Positions 8,228 to 15,800 of a DNA stretch of 48,825 bases are shown piece by piece. A program made the position numbers and the translations under genes. The stretch is from a virus. Position 1 is the first letter of the stretch, and every line of letters begins with the position of its first letter. Where the stretch lies: IMG/VR virus record IMGVR_UViG_3300030109_000149, positions 1 to 48,825 of that record; one strand, written 5' to 3'. The notes under the pieces were generated by a model that worked only from the letters and a program-made list of their open reading frames with translations, ran no database searches and was not told the DNA's origin.

Positions 8228-8481
8228 CGCAGCACCCAGCTTACAGAGCGCAGTTCTACATACAGGAACTTAAAAAGTATTCAACTTGGCCTGAATATCT
8301 GGCATACTACAGGGAGCAAGATGATAAGATAATGCAGTTCAGTCACTACTGTATGCAGATGTGGTCGAGCTACATGAATGACAAGATCAAGCAGAAAGAA
8401 GCGCCGCTTAGTTACAAGCAGTACATAAACAAGTACAAAGACTTATTGGAGGAGGGCTACAATGATAGACCCAAAGATTAG
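8224..8481 (+). CDS. Tyr-rich hypothetical protein
   Basis: The 85-residue protein starts in an ATGA overlap with the lipoprotein. It is unusually rich in Tyr, Gln, Met and Lys (for example EYLAYYREQDDKIMQF and SYKQYINKYKDLL) and predicted largely helical. There is no signal peptide or membrane segment. Its end overlaps the next gene by 20 bases, where GGAGG at 8451-8455 forms the ribosome site for that gene. Unknown function. Confidence 0.7.
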   Translation: MTQHPAYRAQFYIQELKKYSTWPEYLAYYREQDDKIMQFSHYCMQMWSSYMNDKIKQKEAPLSYKQYINKYKDLLEEGYNDRPKD

Positions 8482-8665
8482 CGCCATGAAACGCCTGTAC
8501 AACGCTGAAATAGACGTATACAAGGCAGAGGTGCAGAACTATCTAGATAATCCTGTGGCTGTGGGTGAGCATGGTAACTTGATTGAGACTATGGACAAGC
8601 TTGTAGGTAAGATAGCTGAAGCTGAAGACAAGCTTATTGTGTTGGAGACACACTTTGATGGGTAA
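8462..8665 (+). CDS. Small helical hypothetical protein
   Basis: The 67-residue protein starts at ATG 8462 after a clear GGAGG site. The sequence is amphipathic helical throughout, with charged heptad-like spacing (NLIETMDKLVGKIAEAEDKLIVLE), consistent with a short coiled coil. No family recognised. It overlaps the next start by 8 bases. Confidence 0.7.
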   Translation: MIDPKISAMKRLYNAEIDVYKAEVQNYLDNPVAVGEHGNLIETMDKLVGKIAEAEDKLIVLETHFDG

Positions 8666-8873
8666 GGTAATTAGTTTGATGCCTGAAGAAGCTACGGCTA
8701 ACGAAGTTTTAGAGACTTGCAAAGATGAGTTTGAGCAGGTACTTATTATTGGCTGGACTAAAGAAGACCTTATGAGTGCCAAGTCTACGGCTAGTTTAGA
8801 TATAAAAGATATTATATACATGGTTGAAGTATTTAAGTCTGTTCTTATTACAGCGGGACATAATGTAGAATGA
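8658..8873 (+). CDS. Small hypothetical protein upstream of the MazG-like gene
   Basis: I use ATG 8658 (71 residues), preceded by GGAG at 8644-8647, instead of the in-frame upstream codon 8637 that lies deep in the previous gene. The product has a hydrophobic strand (EQVLIIGW) followed by a helix (LDIKDIIYMVEVFKSVLITAG). It is acidic and soluble. Its stop overlaps the next ATG. Function unknown. Confidence 0.7.
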   Translation: MGKVISLMPEEATANEVLETCKDEFEQVLIIGWTKEDLMSAKSTASLDIKDIIYMVEVFKSVLITAGHNVE

Positions 8874-9175
8874 GTGATGAACTAATACACCTTATAAGCG
8901 TTTGGGCTATGCAGCGTGGTATAGTTAATAACAGCACACCTCTTGCACAGTTTGCCAAGCTTGTGTCTGAAATAGGAGAGCTAGGAGATAACATAGCCAA
9001 GCAGCGTGATGTTACTGATGACATCGGAGACTGTTTGGTGGTGTTAAACACATTAGCAATTATGAACGACACCACCTTAGAACAATGCCTAAAGGTAGCG
9101 TATAATGATATTAAAGATCGTAAAGGACACATGAATAGTCATGGTGTCTTTATTAAAGAGGGAGATGTTGCATGA
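8870..9175 (+). CDS. MazG-like nucleotide pyrophosphohydrolase
   Basis: The 101-residue protein has the all-alpha NTP pyrophosphohydrolase pattern: KLVSEIGELGDNIA gives the E-x2-E pair and DVTDDIGDCLVVL the D-x2-D/E pair that bind Mg. Phage MazG-like enzymes hydrolyse non-canonical or canonical NTPs and are proposed to adjust host nucleotide or alarmone pools. It sits just before nrdB, fitting a nucleotide-pool role. Start and stop are both coupled by ATGA-type overlaps. Confidence 0.82.
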   Translation: MSDELIHLISVWAMQRGIVNNSTPLAQFAKLVSEIGELGDNIAKQRDVTDDIGDCLVVLNTLAIMNDTTLEQCLKVAYNDIKDRKGHMNSHGVFIKEGDVA

Positions 9176-10143
9176 GCTTACTAGGAACTAGAGACTACTA
9201 CAAACCGTTTGACCATCCTTGGATGTTCGACTACTACTCACAACAGAATCAGATGCACTGGTTCCCAGAGGATGTGCCGCTGCACAATGATGTGAAAGAT
9301 TGGCAGACAATGACTGATGAGGAAAAGAACCTATTGACTCAGATATTCCGTCTGTTTACACAGTCTGATGTAGACGTAGGTGCTGGGTACGTTGACAGGT
9401 ACATGCGTATCTTCAAAAAGCCTGAAGCGCGTATGATGATGTCTGCATTTGCGAATATGGAGTCCATACATCAACACGCCTACAGCCTACTATTAGACAC
9501 TGTAGGTATGCCAGAGGTGGAATATAAGGCGTTTGCAGAGTATGAGGCTATGGCAGACAAGCATGACTATATTAACGCTGTAAAGGTTGCTAGGGGTGAT
9601 AAGAAGTCTATTGCTAAAGCCCTCGCTATCTATTCAGGATTTACTGAGGGCTTGCAACTCTTTAGCAGCTTTATCATATTGCTAAACTTCCCTCGCTTTG
9701 GGAAGATGAAAGGTATGGGACAAATCATTACTTACAGTATACGCGATGAGTCTATGCACGTAGAAGCAATGACAAAGCTATTCAGGGAGTTCATGCAGGA
9801 AAATATTGACCTGTGGACTGATGACTTTAAGAAAGAAATATATCAGGCATGTCGAGAGATGGTTGACCTAGAAGATAGGTTCTTGGACTTGGTGTTTGAG
9901 CAGGGTGACATACTCGGCCTAACTAAGAAAGAGATGCAACAATACATCAGATATATTGCTGACCGTCGCCTGTTACAGCTAGGACTGAAGCCTAACTATG
10001 GGGTTAAAAATAATCCGTTGAACTGGCTTGACGATGTGTTAGGTGTGGAGCATCAAAACTTCTTTGAAGGCCGTGCAACTACCTACATGAAGGCTGGCTT
10101 ACGTGGTGACGTTGGCAAAGTTTCCTTTAGTAAGGTTGCCTAA
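9172..10143 (+). CDS. nrdB: Ribonucleoside-diphosphate reductase, beta subunit (class I)
   Basis: The 323-residue small subunit houses the di-iron/tyrosyl radical centre. The metal ligands are visible: Asp in FTQSDVDV, E-x2-H in MESIHQHAYS, Glu in SGFTEGLQLF, and E-x2-H in RDESMHVEAM. The Tyr of the MESIHQHAY motif stands at the position of the radical Tyr122 of E. coli. The length is close to other phage NrdB proteins. Its C-terminal tail (GKVSFSKVA), which should dock into NrdA, differs from the bacterial consensus, suggesting pairing with the phage-encoded NrdA. Confidence 0.97.
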   Translation: MSLLGTRDYYKPFDHPWMFDYYSQQNQMHWFPEDVPLHNDVKDWQTMTDEEKNLLTQIFRLFTQSDVDVGAGYVDRYMRIFKKPEARMMMSAFANMESIHQHAYSLLLDTVGMPEVEYKAFAEYEAMADKHDYINAVKVARGDKKSIAKALAIYSGFTEGLQLFSSFIILLNFPRFGKMKGMGQIITYSIRDESMHVEAMTKLFREFMQENIDLWTDDFKKEIYQACREMVDLEDRFLDLVFEQGDILGLTKKEMQQYIRYIADRRLLQLGLKPNYGVKNNPLNWLDDVLGVEHQNFFEGRATTYMKAGLRGDVGKVSFSKVA

Positions 10144-10144
10144 A

Positions 10145-10351
10145 ATGGAGGGTAATATTATAAGCTTTAAAGTATTTGTAAACTCTAAGGGTCAGGTTAT
10201 GAGTGAATATAGTAAACTGCCAGTTGAAAAGCTAGGCACTATATTTGAAGATGATGATATACCCTTAGTAAAAAAAATATTAAATGAAGTAGATACTAAA
10301 GTAGGATCACTACACAGTCATTTAGAAAAAGAACTAGAAGCTTTAAACTGA
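10145..10351 (+). CDS. Last gene of the rightward block, hypothetical
   Basis: Start taken at ATG 10145, directly after the nrdB stop, giving 68 residues. An in-frame upstream codon at 10103 lies inside nrdB. The product is acidic, with a beta-like N terminus (NIISFKVFVNSKGQV) and a C-terminal helix (KKILNEVDTKVGSLHSHLEKEL). It ends 9 bases inside the 3' end of the oppositely transcribed structural block, so this is the convergent boundary of the genome. Confidence 0.65.
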   Translation: MEGNIISFKVFVNSKGQVMSEYSKLPVEKLGTIFEDDDIPLVKKILNEVDTKVGSLHSHLEKELEALN

Positions 10352-10552
10352 AATGTTTACGGTCTGGGATGATGAAGATACATTGCGTACACTTATTGTC
10401 CCATGATCGTACTGATAGTACACAGTTCTGAAAACAGTAGTATCAATTCTATTAGTACCCCCAGTAGTATCACTAACCACGTTATGGCGTGTCTGCGTAT
10501 CAACGTAGCTGTTCAATAACATGTTTGAGATAGGTGATACAGGGCCTACCAT
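10343..10552 (-). CDS. Terminal gene of the structural block, beta-rich small protein
   Basis: The 69-residue frame begins at ATG 10552, whose ATGGTAG overlaps the stop of the upstream gene. The product is rich in Thr, Ser, Val and Asn (DTTGGTNRIDTTVFRTVYYQYDH, VRNVSSSSQTVNISV), with alternating strand-like pattern, as in virion surface or fibre-tip proteins. It occupies an otherwise empty 200 bases. There is no homology call; existence is inferred from overlap style and composition. Confidence 0.55.
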   Translation of the reverse strand: MVGPVSPISNMLLNSYVDTQTRHNVVSDTTGGTNRIDTTVFRTVYYQYDHGTISVRNVSSSSQTVNISV

Positions 10553-10833
10553 TTGACACGGTTCGCCCAGTATGCCGCACTCATCTTACCCTTCTTAATG
10601 TTCGCACGGTGCCTTGCTTTGAAGCTGGCACGTTTCTTTTTCATTCGATCAGACTCTCCGGGCTTAGGCTTCCCCGCTGTACTGGCTCCCTGCTGCCCAA
10701 AGCGTATCGTCTTTATTTTGTCTCCTTCCTTTGCCACAACAATATGCGACTTCGTAGGATGCTTTGGAGTCCTTTTGGGTTTGTTAAAGCCTGATACACC
10801 TGCGCGTTCTAAACGTGGGTCTTTCTTACTCAT
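10546..10833 (-). CDS. Small Lys/Arg-rich conserved phage protein
   Basis: The 95-residue highly basic protein has a patterned sequence: KKDPRLERAGVSGFNKPKRTPKHP, then SHIVVAKEGDKIKTIRFGQQG, and a C-terminal ASFKARHRANIKKGKMSAAYWANRVKW. From memory this arrangement recurs in many marine phages as a protein of unknown function near the structural genes (DUF6321-like). The start ATG overlaps the upstream stop (ATGA). Strong positive charge suggests nucleic-acid binding, which is inference. Confidence 0.8.
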   Translation of the reverse strand: MSKKDPRLERAGVSGFNKPKRTPKHPTKSHIVVAKEGDKIKTIRFGQQGASTAGKPKPGESDRMKKKRASFKARHRANIKKGKMSAAYWANRVKW

Positions 10834-11078
10834 GACTTTTTCCTATATTGTCGAGTCTTCTTTGCAATCTTTTTGGGTTGTTTACTAAACTGTTTACCCT
10901 TAGCTGTATCCTCACGTTTCTTTTTAGTAGTAGCCGCATACTCCTTAGATGACAAAGACTTGATGGCCTTCTCAGGCAGATAACGCTCTCCAGTTTCACT
11001 AGACTTCTTACCTGACTTGGTACGCCACTTTTGTTTTGTCCAAGCTTTAAGACTTCTTTGACTTTTTTTCAGTGCCAT
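10830..11078 (-). CDS. Small Lys-rich protein (DUF5872-like)
   Basis: The 82-residue basic protein reads KSQRSLKAWTKQKWRTKSGKK, then GERYLPEKAIKSLSSKEYAATTKKKRE and a KQPKKIAKKTRQYRKKS tail. The RYLPEKAI-SLS-EYAATT core matches what I recall as DUF5872, a family of phage and algal small basic proteins. The start overlaps the stop of the 29-residue gene (TAATG). Function unknown; DNA binding or condensation is a reasonable guess from charge. Confidence 0.78.
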   Translation of the reverse strand: MALKKSQRSLKAWTKQKWRTKSGKKSSETGERYLPEKAIKSLSSKEYAATTKKKREDTAKGKQFSKQPKKIAKKTRQYRKKS

Positions 11079-11167
11079 TATTGGTTATGCCTTTTATCCT
11101 GTTGTTGTCTAATCCACTCTGCAAGTTCTTCTTTACTTTGTTTTTCTTGCTGTACTTGTTTTGCCAT
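11078..11167 (-). CDS. 29-residue micro-protein
   Basis: A tiny frame, ATG 11167 to TAA 11078, encodes a 29-residue helical, Gln/Lys/Glu-rich peptide (QQEKQSKEELAEWIRQQQDK). A strong GAGGAGG ribosome site lies just upstream, the start overlaps the previous gene by 35 bases, and the stop shares a base with the next ATG. The tight coupling on both sides supports a real gene despite its size. Confidence 0.6.
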   Translation of the reverse strand: MAKQVQQEKQSKEELAEWIRQQQDKRHNQ

Positions 11168-11435
11168 GCTTCCTCCTCAGAGACTCCTTTGCCTTCTTTG
11201 CAATCTCTGCTTGTTTAGATTTACCAGCAACCTTAGCCCTCTGCTCCATTACAGTTAAGATTTGTATCTTACGTGCGTATGGTTTATTGATACCTTTTAC
11301 TTTACGCGCAGTGTCTCTAGCGTCTTGTACAGTGGCGTACTTAATACGAACAGTATCTTTAGGGTTCTCATCAGTGTACAGTCTTCTACCGCTACCTTTA
11401 GGCTTTTTACCTGTACCCTTCTTAGGATCAGCCAT
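11133..11435 (-). CDS. Small cationic protein with RRLYTDENPKDTV motif
   Basis: The 100-residue protein has a basic N terminus (KKGTGKKPKGSGRRLYTDENPKD), a central RIKYATVQDARDTARKV helix, NKPYARKIQILTVMEQRAKVAGK and a basic tail (RRKHGKTSTARKTK). This recurring sequence pattern is familiar from marine phage genomes but has no assigned function. It starts at the stop of the upstream 67-residue gene (TAATG). The ordered core within basic tails resembles nucleic-acid packaging proteins; that is inference. Confidence 0.78.
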   Translation of the reverse strand: MADPKKGTGKKPKGSGRRLYTDENPKDTVRIKYATVQDARDTARKVKGINKPYARKIQILTVMEQRAKVAGKSKQAEIAKKAKESLRRKHGKTSTARKTK

Positions 11436-11638
11436 TACTTGTAGCCGCCGCCTGCATCTTTATAAGCCTTTGCTAACATCTGGGCTTTACGCGCACTCCA
11501 CTGTCCCGGCTTACCGCCTTTGCTACCAGCTTTGATACGATTGAACTGACGCTTACGCATTTCAGGCTTGGTATAGTTTCCTGCTTCGTTAACCCTAGAC
11601 TTTGCTTTCTTTTTTGCTGGCTTCTTTTTAGCTGCCAT
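11435..11638 (-). CDS. Small cationic protein, Lys/Gly-rich
   Basis: I place the start at ATG 11638, five bases after GGAGG, giving 67 residues; an upstream TTG at 11650 overlaps that ribosome site. The N terminus is a Lys/Ala histone-like tail (AAKKKPAKKKAKS), followed by NYTKPEMRKRQFNRIKAGSKGG and GQWSARKAQMLAKAYKDAGGGYK. This arrangement is common in marine phages, unknown function. It is one of four consecutive cationic genes. Confidence 0.78.
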   Translation of the reverse strand: MAAKKKPAKKKAKSRVNEAGNYTKPEMRKRQFNRIKAGSKGGKPGQWSARKAQMLAKAYKDAGGGYK

Positions 11639-11639
11639 G

Positions 11640-12107
11640 TCATCCTCCAAAATTTCTGATTACAATACCTACTGCAACAACTGCTATTATACTACCAATT
11701 AAAAACACAAGTCCACCTACTGCGAGTTGGTTCATAAGTATATCTCTTTCTTTTTTCTTTTTCGCTATAAGCCGTAGGTGTTGCTGCCTAGCAGCTTCTT
11801 GCTCTGCCTTGGCTTTTTTAAACGCTTCCAAAGTGTCTGGATCTGCGACTAATAATATATCGTGTACGTCCTTCCAGTATCTCTCATAGCTTTTCTTAAT
11901 CTGGGTGAGCTTCAAGATTTCACTCTGACTAAGCGGCTTGAACGTACTAGACTTTCGATCTACTTCAAAGTTTGTTAAAGCTTCTCCAAAGTCACTAATA
12001 GTACCCATAAGTTGCTGGATACCCTGCCCAGACTCGTTAGCTGTCTTTATCAGCCCATTCAGACTCGACAAGATGGCAGAAGCGGCTGCAACTGATTCTA
12101 TGATCAT
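11640..12107 (-). CDS. Tail-anchored coiled-coil membrane protein next to holin
   Basis: The 155-residue protein has a helical soluble part, a charged coiled-coil-like stretch at about 108-124 (AEQEAARQQHLRLIAKKKKER) and a C-terminal transmembrane segment (LAVGGLVFLIGSIIAVVAVGIVI) ending in a short RNFGG tail. It overlaps the holin stop by 4 bases. A lysis role such as an i-spanin-like or antiholin protein is suggested by position, but spanins usually have the membrane segment at the N terminus, so this remains open. Confidence 0.7.
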   Translation of the reverse strand: MIIESVAAASAILSSLNGLIKTANESGQGIQQLMGTISDFGEALTNFEVDRKSSTFKPLSQSEILKLTQIKKSYERYWKDVHDILLVADPDTLEAFKKAKAEQEAARQQHLRLIAKKKKERDILMNQLAVGGLVFLIGSIIAVVAVGIVIRNFGG

Positions 12108-12493
12108 TTTCTGGTCTTCTCGAAGCTCCTCATTGCACCTAAACCTAGCATACCCATGAGAACAGGCATCATAGTTTCTAGCGGAACTAGAGGAATAACA
12201 ATATCCATGCCTACTAGGGCGAGTACAAAGTTAGAGAATGGTATTGTGATGAAGTTTCCAAACATTCCCAACCCACATGTCCAGCCAATGAAGGGCCTCC
12301 AGCCAGCAACAAACAAATTAGAACTAGCTGCCTCTACTTTGTTGACCTCTATCTGAGCCTTCATAAGATCTTGATGATGTTCTTCTGACATCGTTGCAAT
12401 CTTGTGGGCCAGCATAGCCTTTTGATCTTTGTCTTCAATGAACTTGTCTAGCAAGCCCGTTACAGGCCCTACTAGCTGTGCTACAATACTCAT
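12104..12493 (-). CDS. Holin, 3-TM family-like
   Basis: I use ATG 12493 (129 residues) with GGAG eight bases upstream; a longer in-frame start at 12547 overlaps the endolysin by 53 bases. The sequence shows the phage 3TM-holin pattern: LVGPVTGLLDKFIEDKDQK, helical MSEEHHQDLMKAQIEVNKVEA, then FVAGWRPFIGWTCGLGMF and two hydrophobic spans (FITIPFSNFVLALVGMDIVI, MMPVLMGMLGLGAM). It would permeabilise the inner membrane and release the endolysin encoded immediately upstream. The downstream gene overlaps by ATGA. Confidence 0.85.
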   Translation of the reverse strand: MSIVAQLVGPVTGLLDKFIEDKDQKAMLAHKIATMSEEHHQDLMKAQIEVNKVEAASSNLFVAGWRPFIGWTCGLGMFGNFITIPFSNFVLALVGMDIVIPLVPLETMMPVLMGMLGLGAMRSFEKTRK

Positions 12494-12494
12494 A

Positions 12495-12863
12495 TTAATA
12501 ACTCCAGATGTGTGGTCTTGGACGGCCTTTAGAGGATTCAAGGTCATCGAGGTGTATAAACCTTGTAGGGCCTTTCTGACTTACACCAATCCCAGTAAAG
12601 CCTGCCTCTAGAGCGCCCTGTACGAGCTTGTAAGCGGCTTCACCACGCAACCCTATGTCTATGGCCCTACCTGATGCATGTGCGCCGGGAGAGGCTTTAC
12701 GGGCCTCTATGGGGTGATCAGCACAACGGTACGCAGAGTTAACAGGGAAGCTAAATCCAAGCTTCTCACGCAAGGCATCTACCTTCTGCATGAACTCATC
12801 ATCCATACCAATTTCATTGCAGTGTCTGCATACCAGTTCTTCTTCTGTGAAATACTTATACAC
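12495..12863 (-). CDS. Endolysin, peptidase M15 (D-Ala-D-Ala carboxypeptidase-like)
   Basis: The 122-residue enzyme carries the M15 zinc-peptidase motifs: SAYRCADHP with the first region, GAHASGRAIDIGL (H-x6-D metal ligands), and FIHLDD (third His), ending RPHIWSY. It cuts peptide stems of peptidoglycan at lysis. No signal peptide is present, so it depends on the adjacent holin. Two cysteines near the N terminus (CRHC) may contribute a structural metal site. The start overlaps the 3' end of the 1,684-residue gene by 8 bases. Confidence 0.92.
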   Translation of the reverse strand: MYKYFTEEELVCRHCNEIGMDDEFMQKVDALREKLGFSFPVNSAYRCADHPIEARKASPGAHASGRAIDIGLRGEAAYKLVQGALEAGFTGIGVSQKGPTRFIHLDDLESSKGRPRPHIWSY

Positions 12864-15800
12864 CTTTCTTCCTCTTTAAAGCTGCTAAAACTTTACCACC
12901 ACTCTCAAAGTTCTTTCTAAAACTTAGATTAAACTGCGGATCGCCAGAGTTTGTAGAGGCTCCCAGAGACAAGAAAGAGCCTTCATCGCCTCTAAATGTT
13001 TTAGATAAACTATAATCATCTCCCTGTACACCTACATCTACAGGTAAGCGGCTACTTAACTCAGAAGCTATGCGTTCTTTTATTAGATCTTGAGCATCTC
13101 TTTGAGATAAAGTTACAGGTAATCCTGATCTAGATAACACTTCTTCTTTAAGTTGTTGCTTAACTTCGCTCTTGGTGAGAGGTATGCCTCTGTCTGTAAA
13201 GTATCTCTGCTTAACTTGCCGCTCTAACGTATCTATATCTTCAGCAGTGCTTGAGCCATACTTATAGCCTTGGGCTTCCGCAAAACTAGAATATTCGGGA
13301 GAACCATAACCCATGTGAAAACCACCTTGATTAAACTTCTCACGCTTTGTAACGCCTTCAGGTAGTGAGGGCGTACCGTCTACTTCAATGTAGTCATAGA
13401 GCGGGTGAGTCTTTTTACCTACCTTTATTGTTCCTATAATATCTCCAAGAACAATATCCCCAACTGTCTCAGGTCTTAAATTAGGCTGCGGAACCTTACC
13501 GTCCTTACCCTTTCTAGTCATTCTGTTCATACGCACAGGGCCTACAAACTGAGTATCTAGAGTATAAAAATGTTCAGAGCCTCTACCTTCTACGGCAACT
13601 ATGGGGTTGTCTAATCTGCCTTCTTTACCGTCTTCTATGATTCTAAACTTCTCAGGCTGTAAAAGGTTAGTACGCACTGTCTGAGGAGACTTAACGCCTG
13701 TAGCTTTCTTATAGTTTTCTTTCATTTGTGCAAGAGTTAAGTTCTCACCATCATATTCATTCACCCTAGCAACAGACTTGTTACTTCCTGATGATAGTTT
13801 TTCTGCTGTTCTTGCAGTAACAAACAAGTTTTGCACAGTTTGATTACTTATATCTTTAGGCTTCCCAGCCATGCCAATGTAATTACCAAACTCAAGATCA
13901 ACCTCAATACCAGCCCCCGTCATACCCTCAACAAACTTATCTCCTTTGTATCCTCTACTTTCAGGATCAAAGAACTTACCGGGAGCAGGCATAACACTAG
14001 AAGCTGTTTCAGCCTCCATAGCCCTAGTCATTCTAGGTTCTAAAGTTTCTTCAAGCTCCTCAGTCTGTGTCATAACTACAGGCTTGTCAGGGTCTTGTAT
14101 GACACGTTTATCGCCTTTACTACCCACAGTCTTGGTAGGCGTGAACAACTCACGAAGACCTTTCGCGATAACAGTACTTCCTGCAACAAACCCAAGACGC
14201 TGTAAAGGATCTACCTCTCCACCGCCTGTAAAGCCTAGCCTGCGTAGAGGATCTTCCTCATCCACAAAAGCTGTACCAGCCTGTTGATCGTAGGGCATAC
14301 CTGTCATCTTGTCGATGCGCTGGTCAGGCTCTTTAGAGGCGTTAGGTACGTCAAGTACTTCACCGCCTTTGGCCCTTCCTTCCCTATAAGTATCTGTATC
14401 AAGATCTAATTTGTAATCAGGCGTGTACAACGATGAGCCGTTTAGTTCCGACTGTACGTTTGATAAAGAATCTCTGAACTGCAAAGACTTTTTACGTGCT
14501 GTATCAGGGTCAATCTTTTTAAAAGCTCTAAAAGACTCTACAGTAAGAACTTCATCTCTAGGGTTAGTACCCTTAAATTGACCCAACACTATACTGGCAG
14601 CTTTAGATCTACTAATACCGTTCTCTCTTAATATCTTCATAGCATCTTTCTTGCCATAAAGAGTTACATAGGCATTAGTAATCTTAAATAAGTCTTGTTG
14701 TCCCTCGTATATTTTTTGCTGCTGCTCTCTGTACTCTGAAATATATTCTTCAGGATTTGTGTCATAAAGAAACTTTTGACTACGGTTAGAGTCTTCTATT
14801 CTGTTATAGTCTCTAACAGCAAACTGTAAATTTAAATCAGGATCGTATTTAGTAAACCTAACACCAGTTAAGTTAGCAATTAATTCATTTTGAGCGTTGC
14901 GTGGTTCACCTGAATATCTGTTAGGCTCTTCATTTAAAGCCTCTACATATCTTTGAATAGAAGTGACGCTTCCCGGTACAAAAGTATTTAGTACATCACC
15001 AACAAAATCTTCTACTTCTATTTGACCCCTGTAAAGCTTTGTTCCTGAATTCAGCATAGCTTCAGTAATCATCTCTTGAGAAGCAAAAGGTTCTAACAAA
15101 GACGCAGCAGTATCTTTAGCGGCCTCAAATAAAGCATCATCTAAATCATCACCACGTAAAGCGCCCTCATTTATTCTGTCTACAGCAATCATTACAGGAC
15201 GCTTAATAAACTCATAAGAATCTAAAAAGCGTGTGTCAACAAAGTAAAGCTGACCATCTTCATCCATACGCCAAAGCTTATTAGAGTCTTTGTTAAAAGC
15301 TCCTTCAGCTAAGTCTGTGTGCGCCCGTTGTTCTTCTTCTGTCCAACCAAGAGCGTCCATAGTGGCCTTTGAAGCTTCGTTAAAACCTATAGCAGTAGCA
15401 GTAAATCCTGATAGTCTTCTAAGACCTCTGTTTCTTAAAACAGTATTACCAGAGTTAATTTCTTCTGAAGCCTGTTTTACAATCTTTATAGATGTACGAG
15501 CTATCTCAGCAGGAAAAGATACGAAGTTACCCACAGGCATATCCCTCAACGCCTTAATACCCTTGGGTACTTTATCGTAGTTAGGTATTGTATCTTGAAC
15601 AATTTGAGCAGCTTTTATTTCTAAAACATCTTCTGCTACGTCAGGAAAAGCCTTTTTAAGAGTAGCAAGCTCATTACCAAAAGCATTAAGTTTGTAGAAA
15701 TCGTCAGTAGCCATGTAAGCTTTTTCAGCGCCCCTGAATACAGCCTTAACGCCCGTATCAACCTGACGCACACCGGGAACACCCTCAACATATTTAATTT

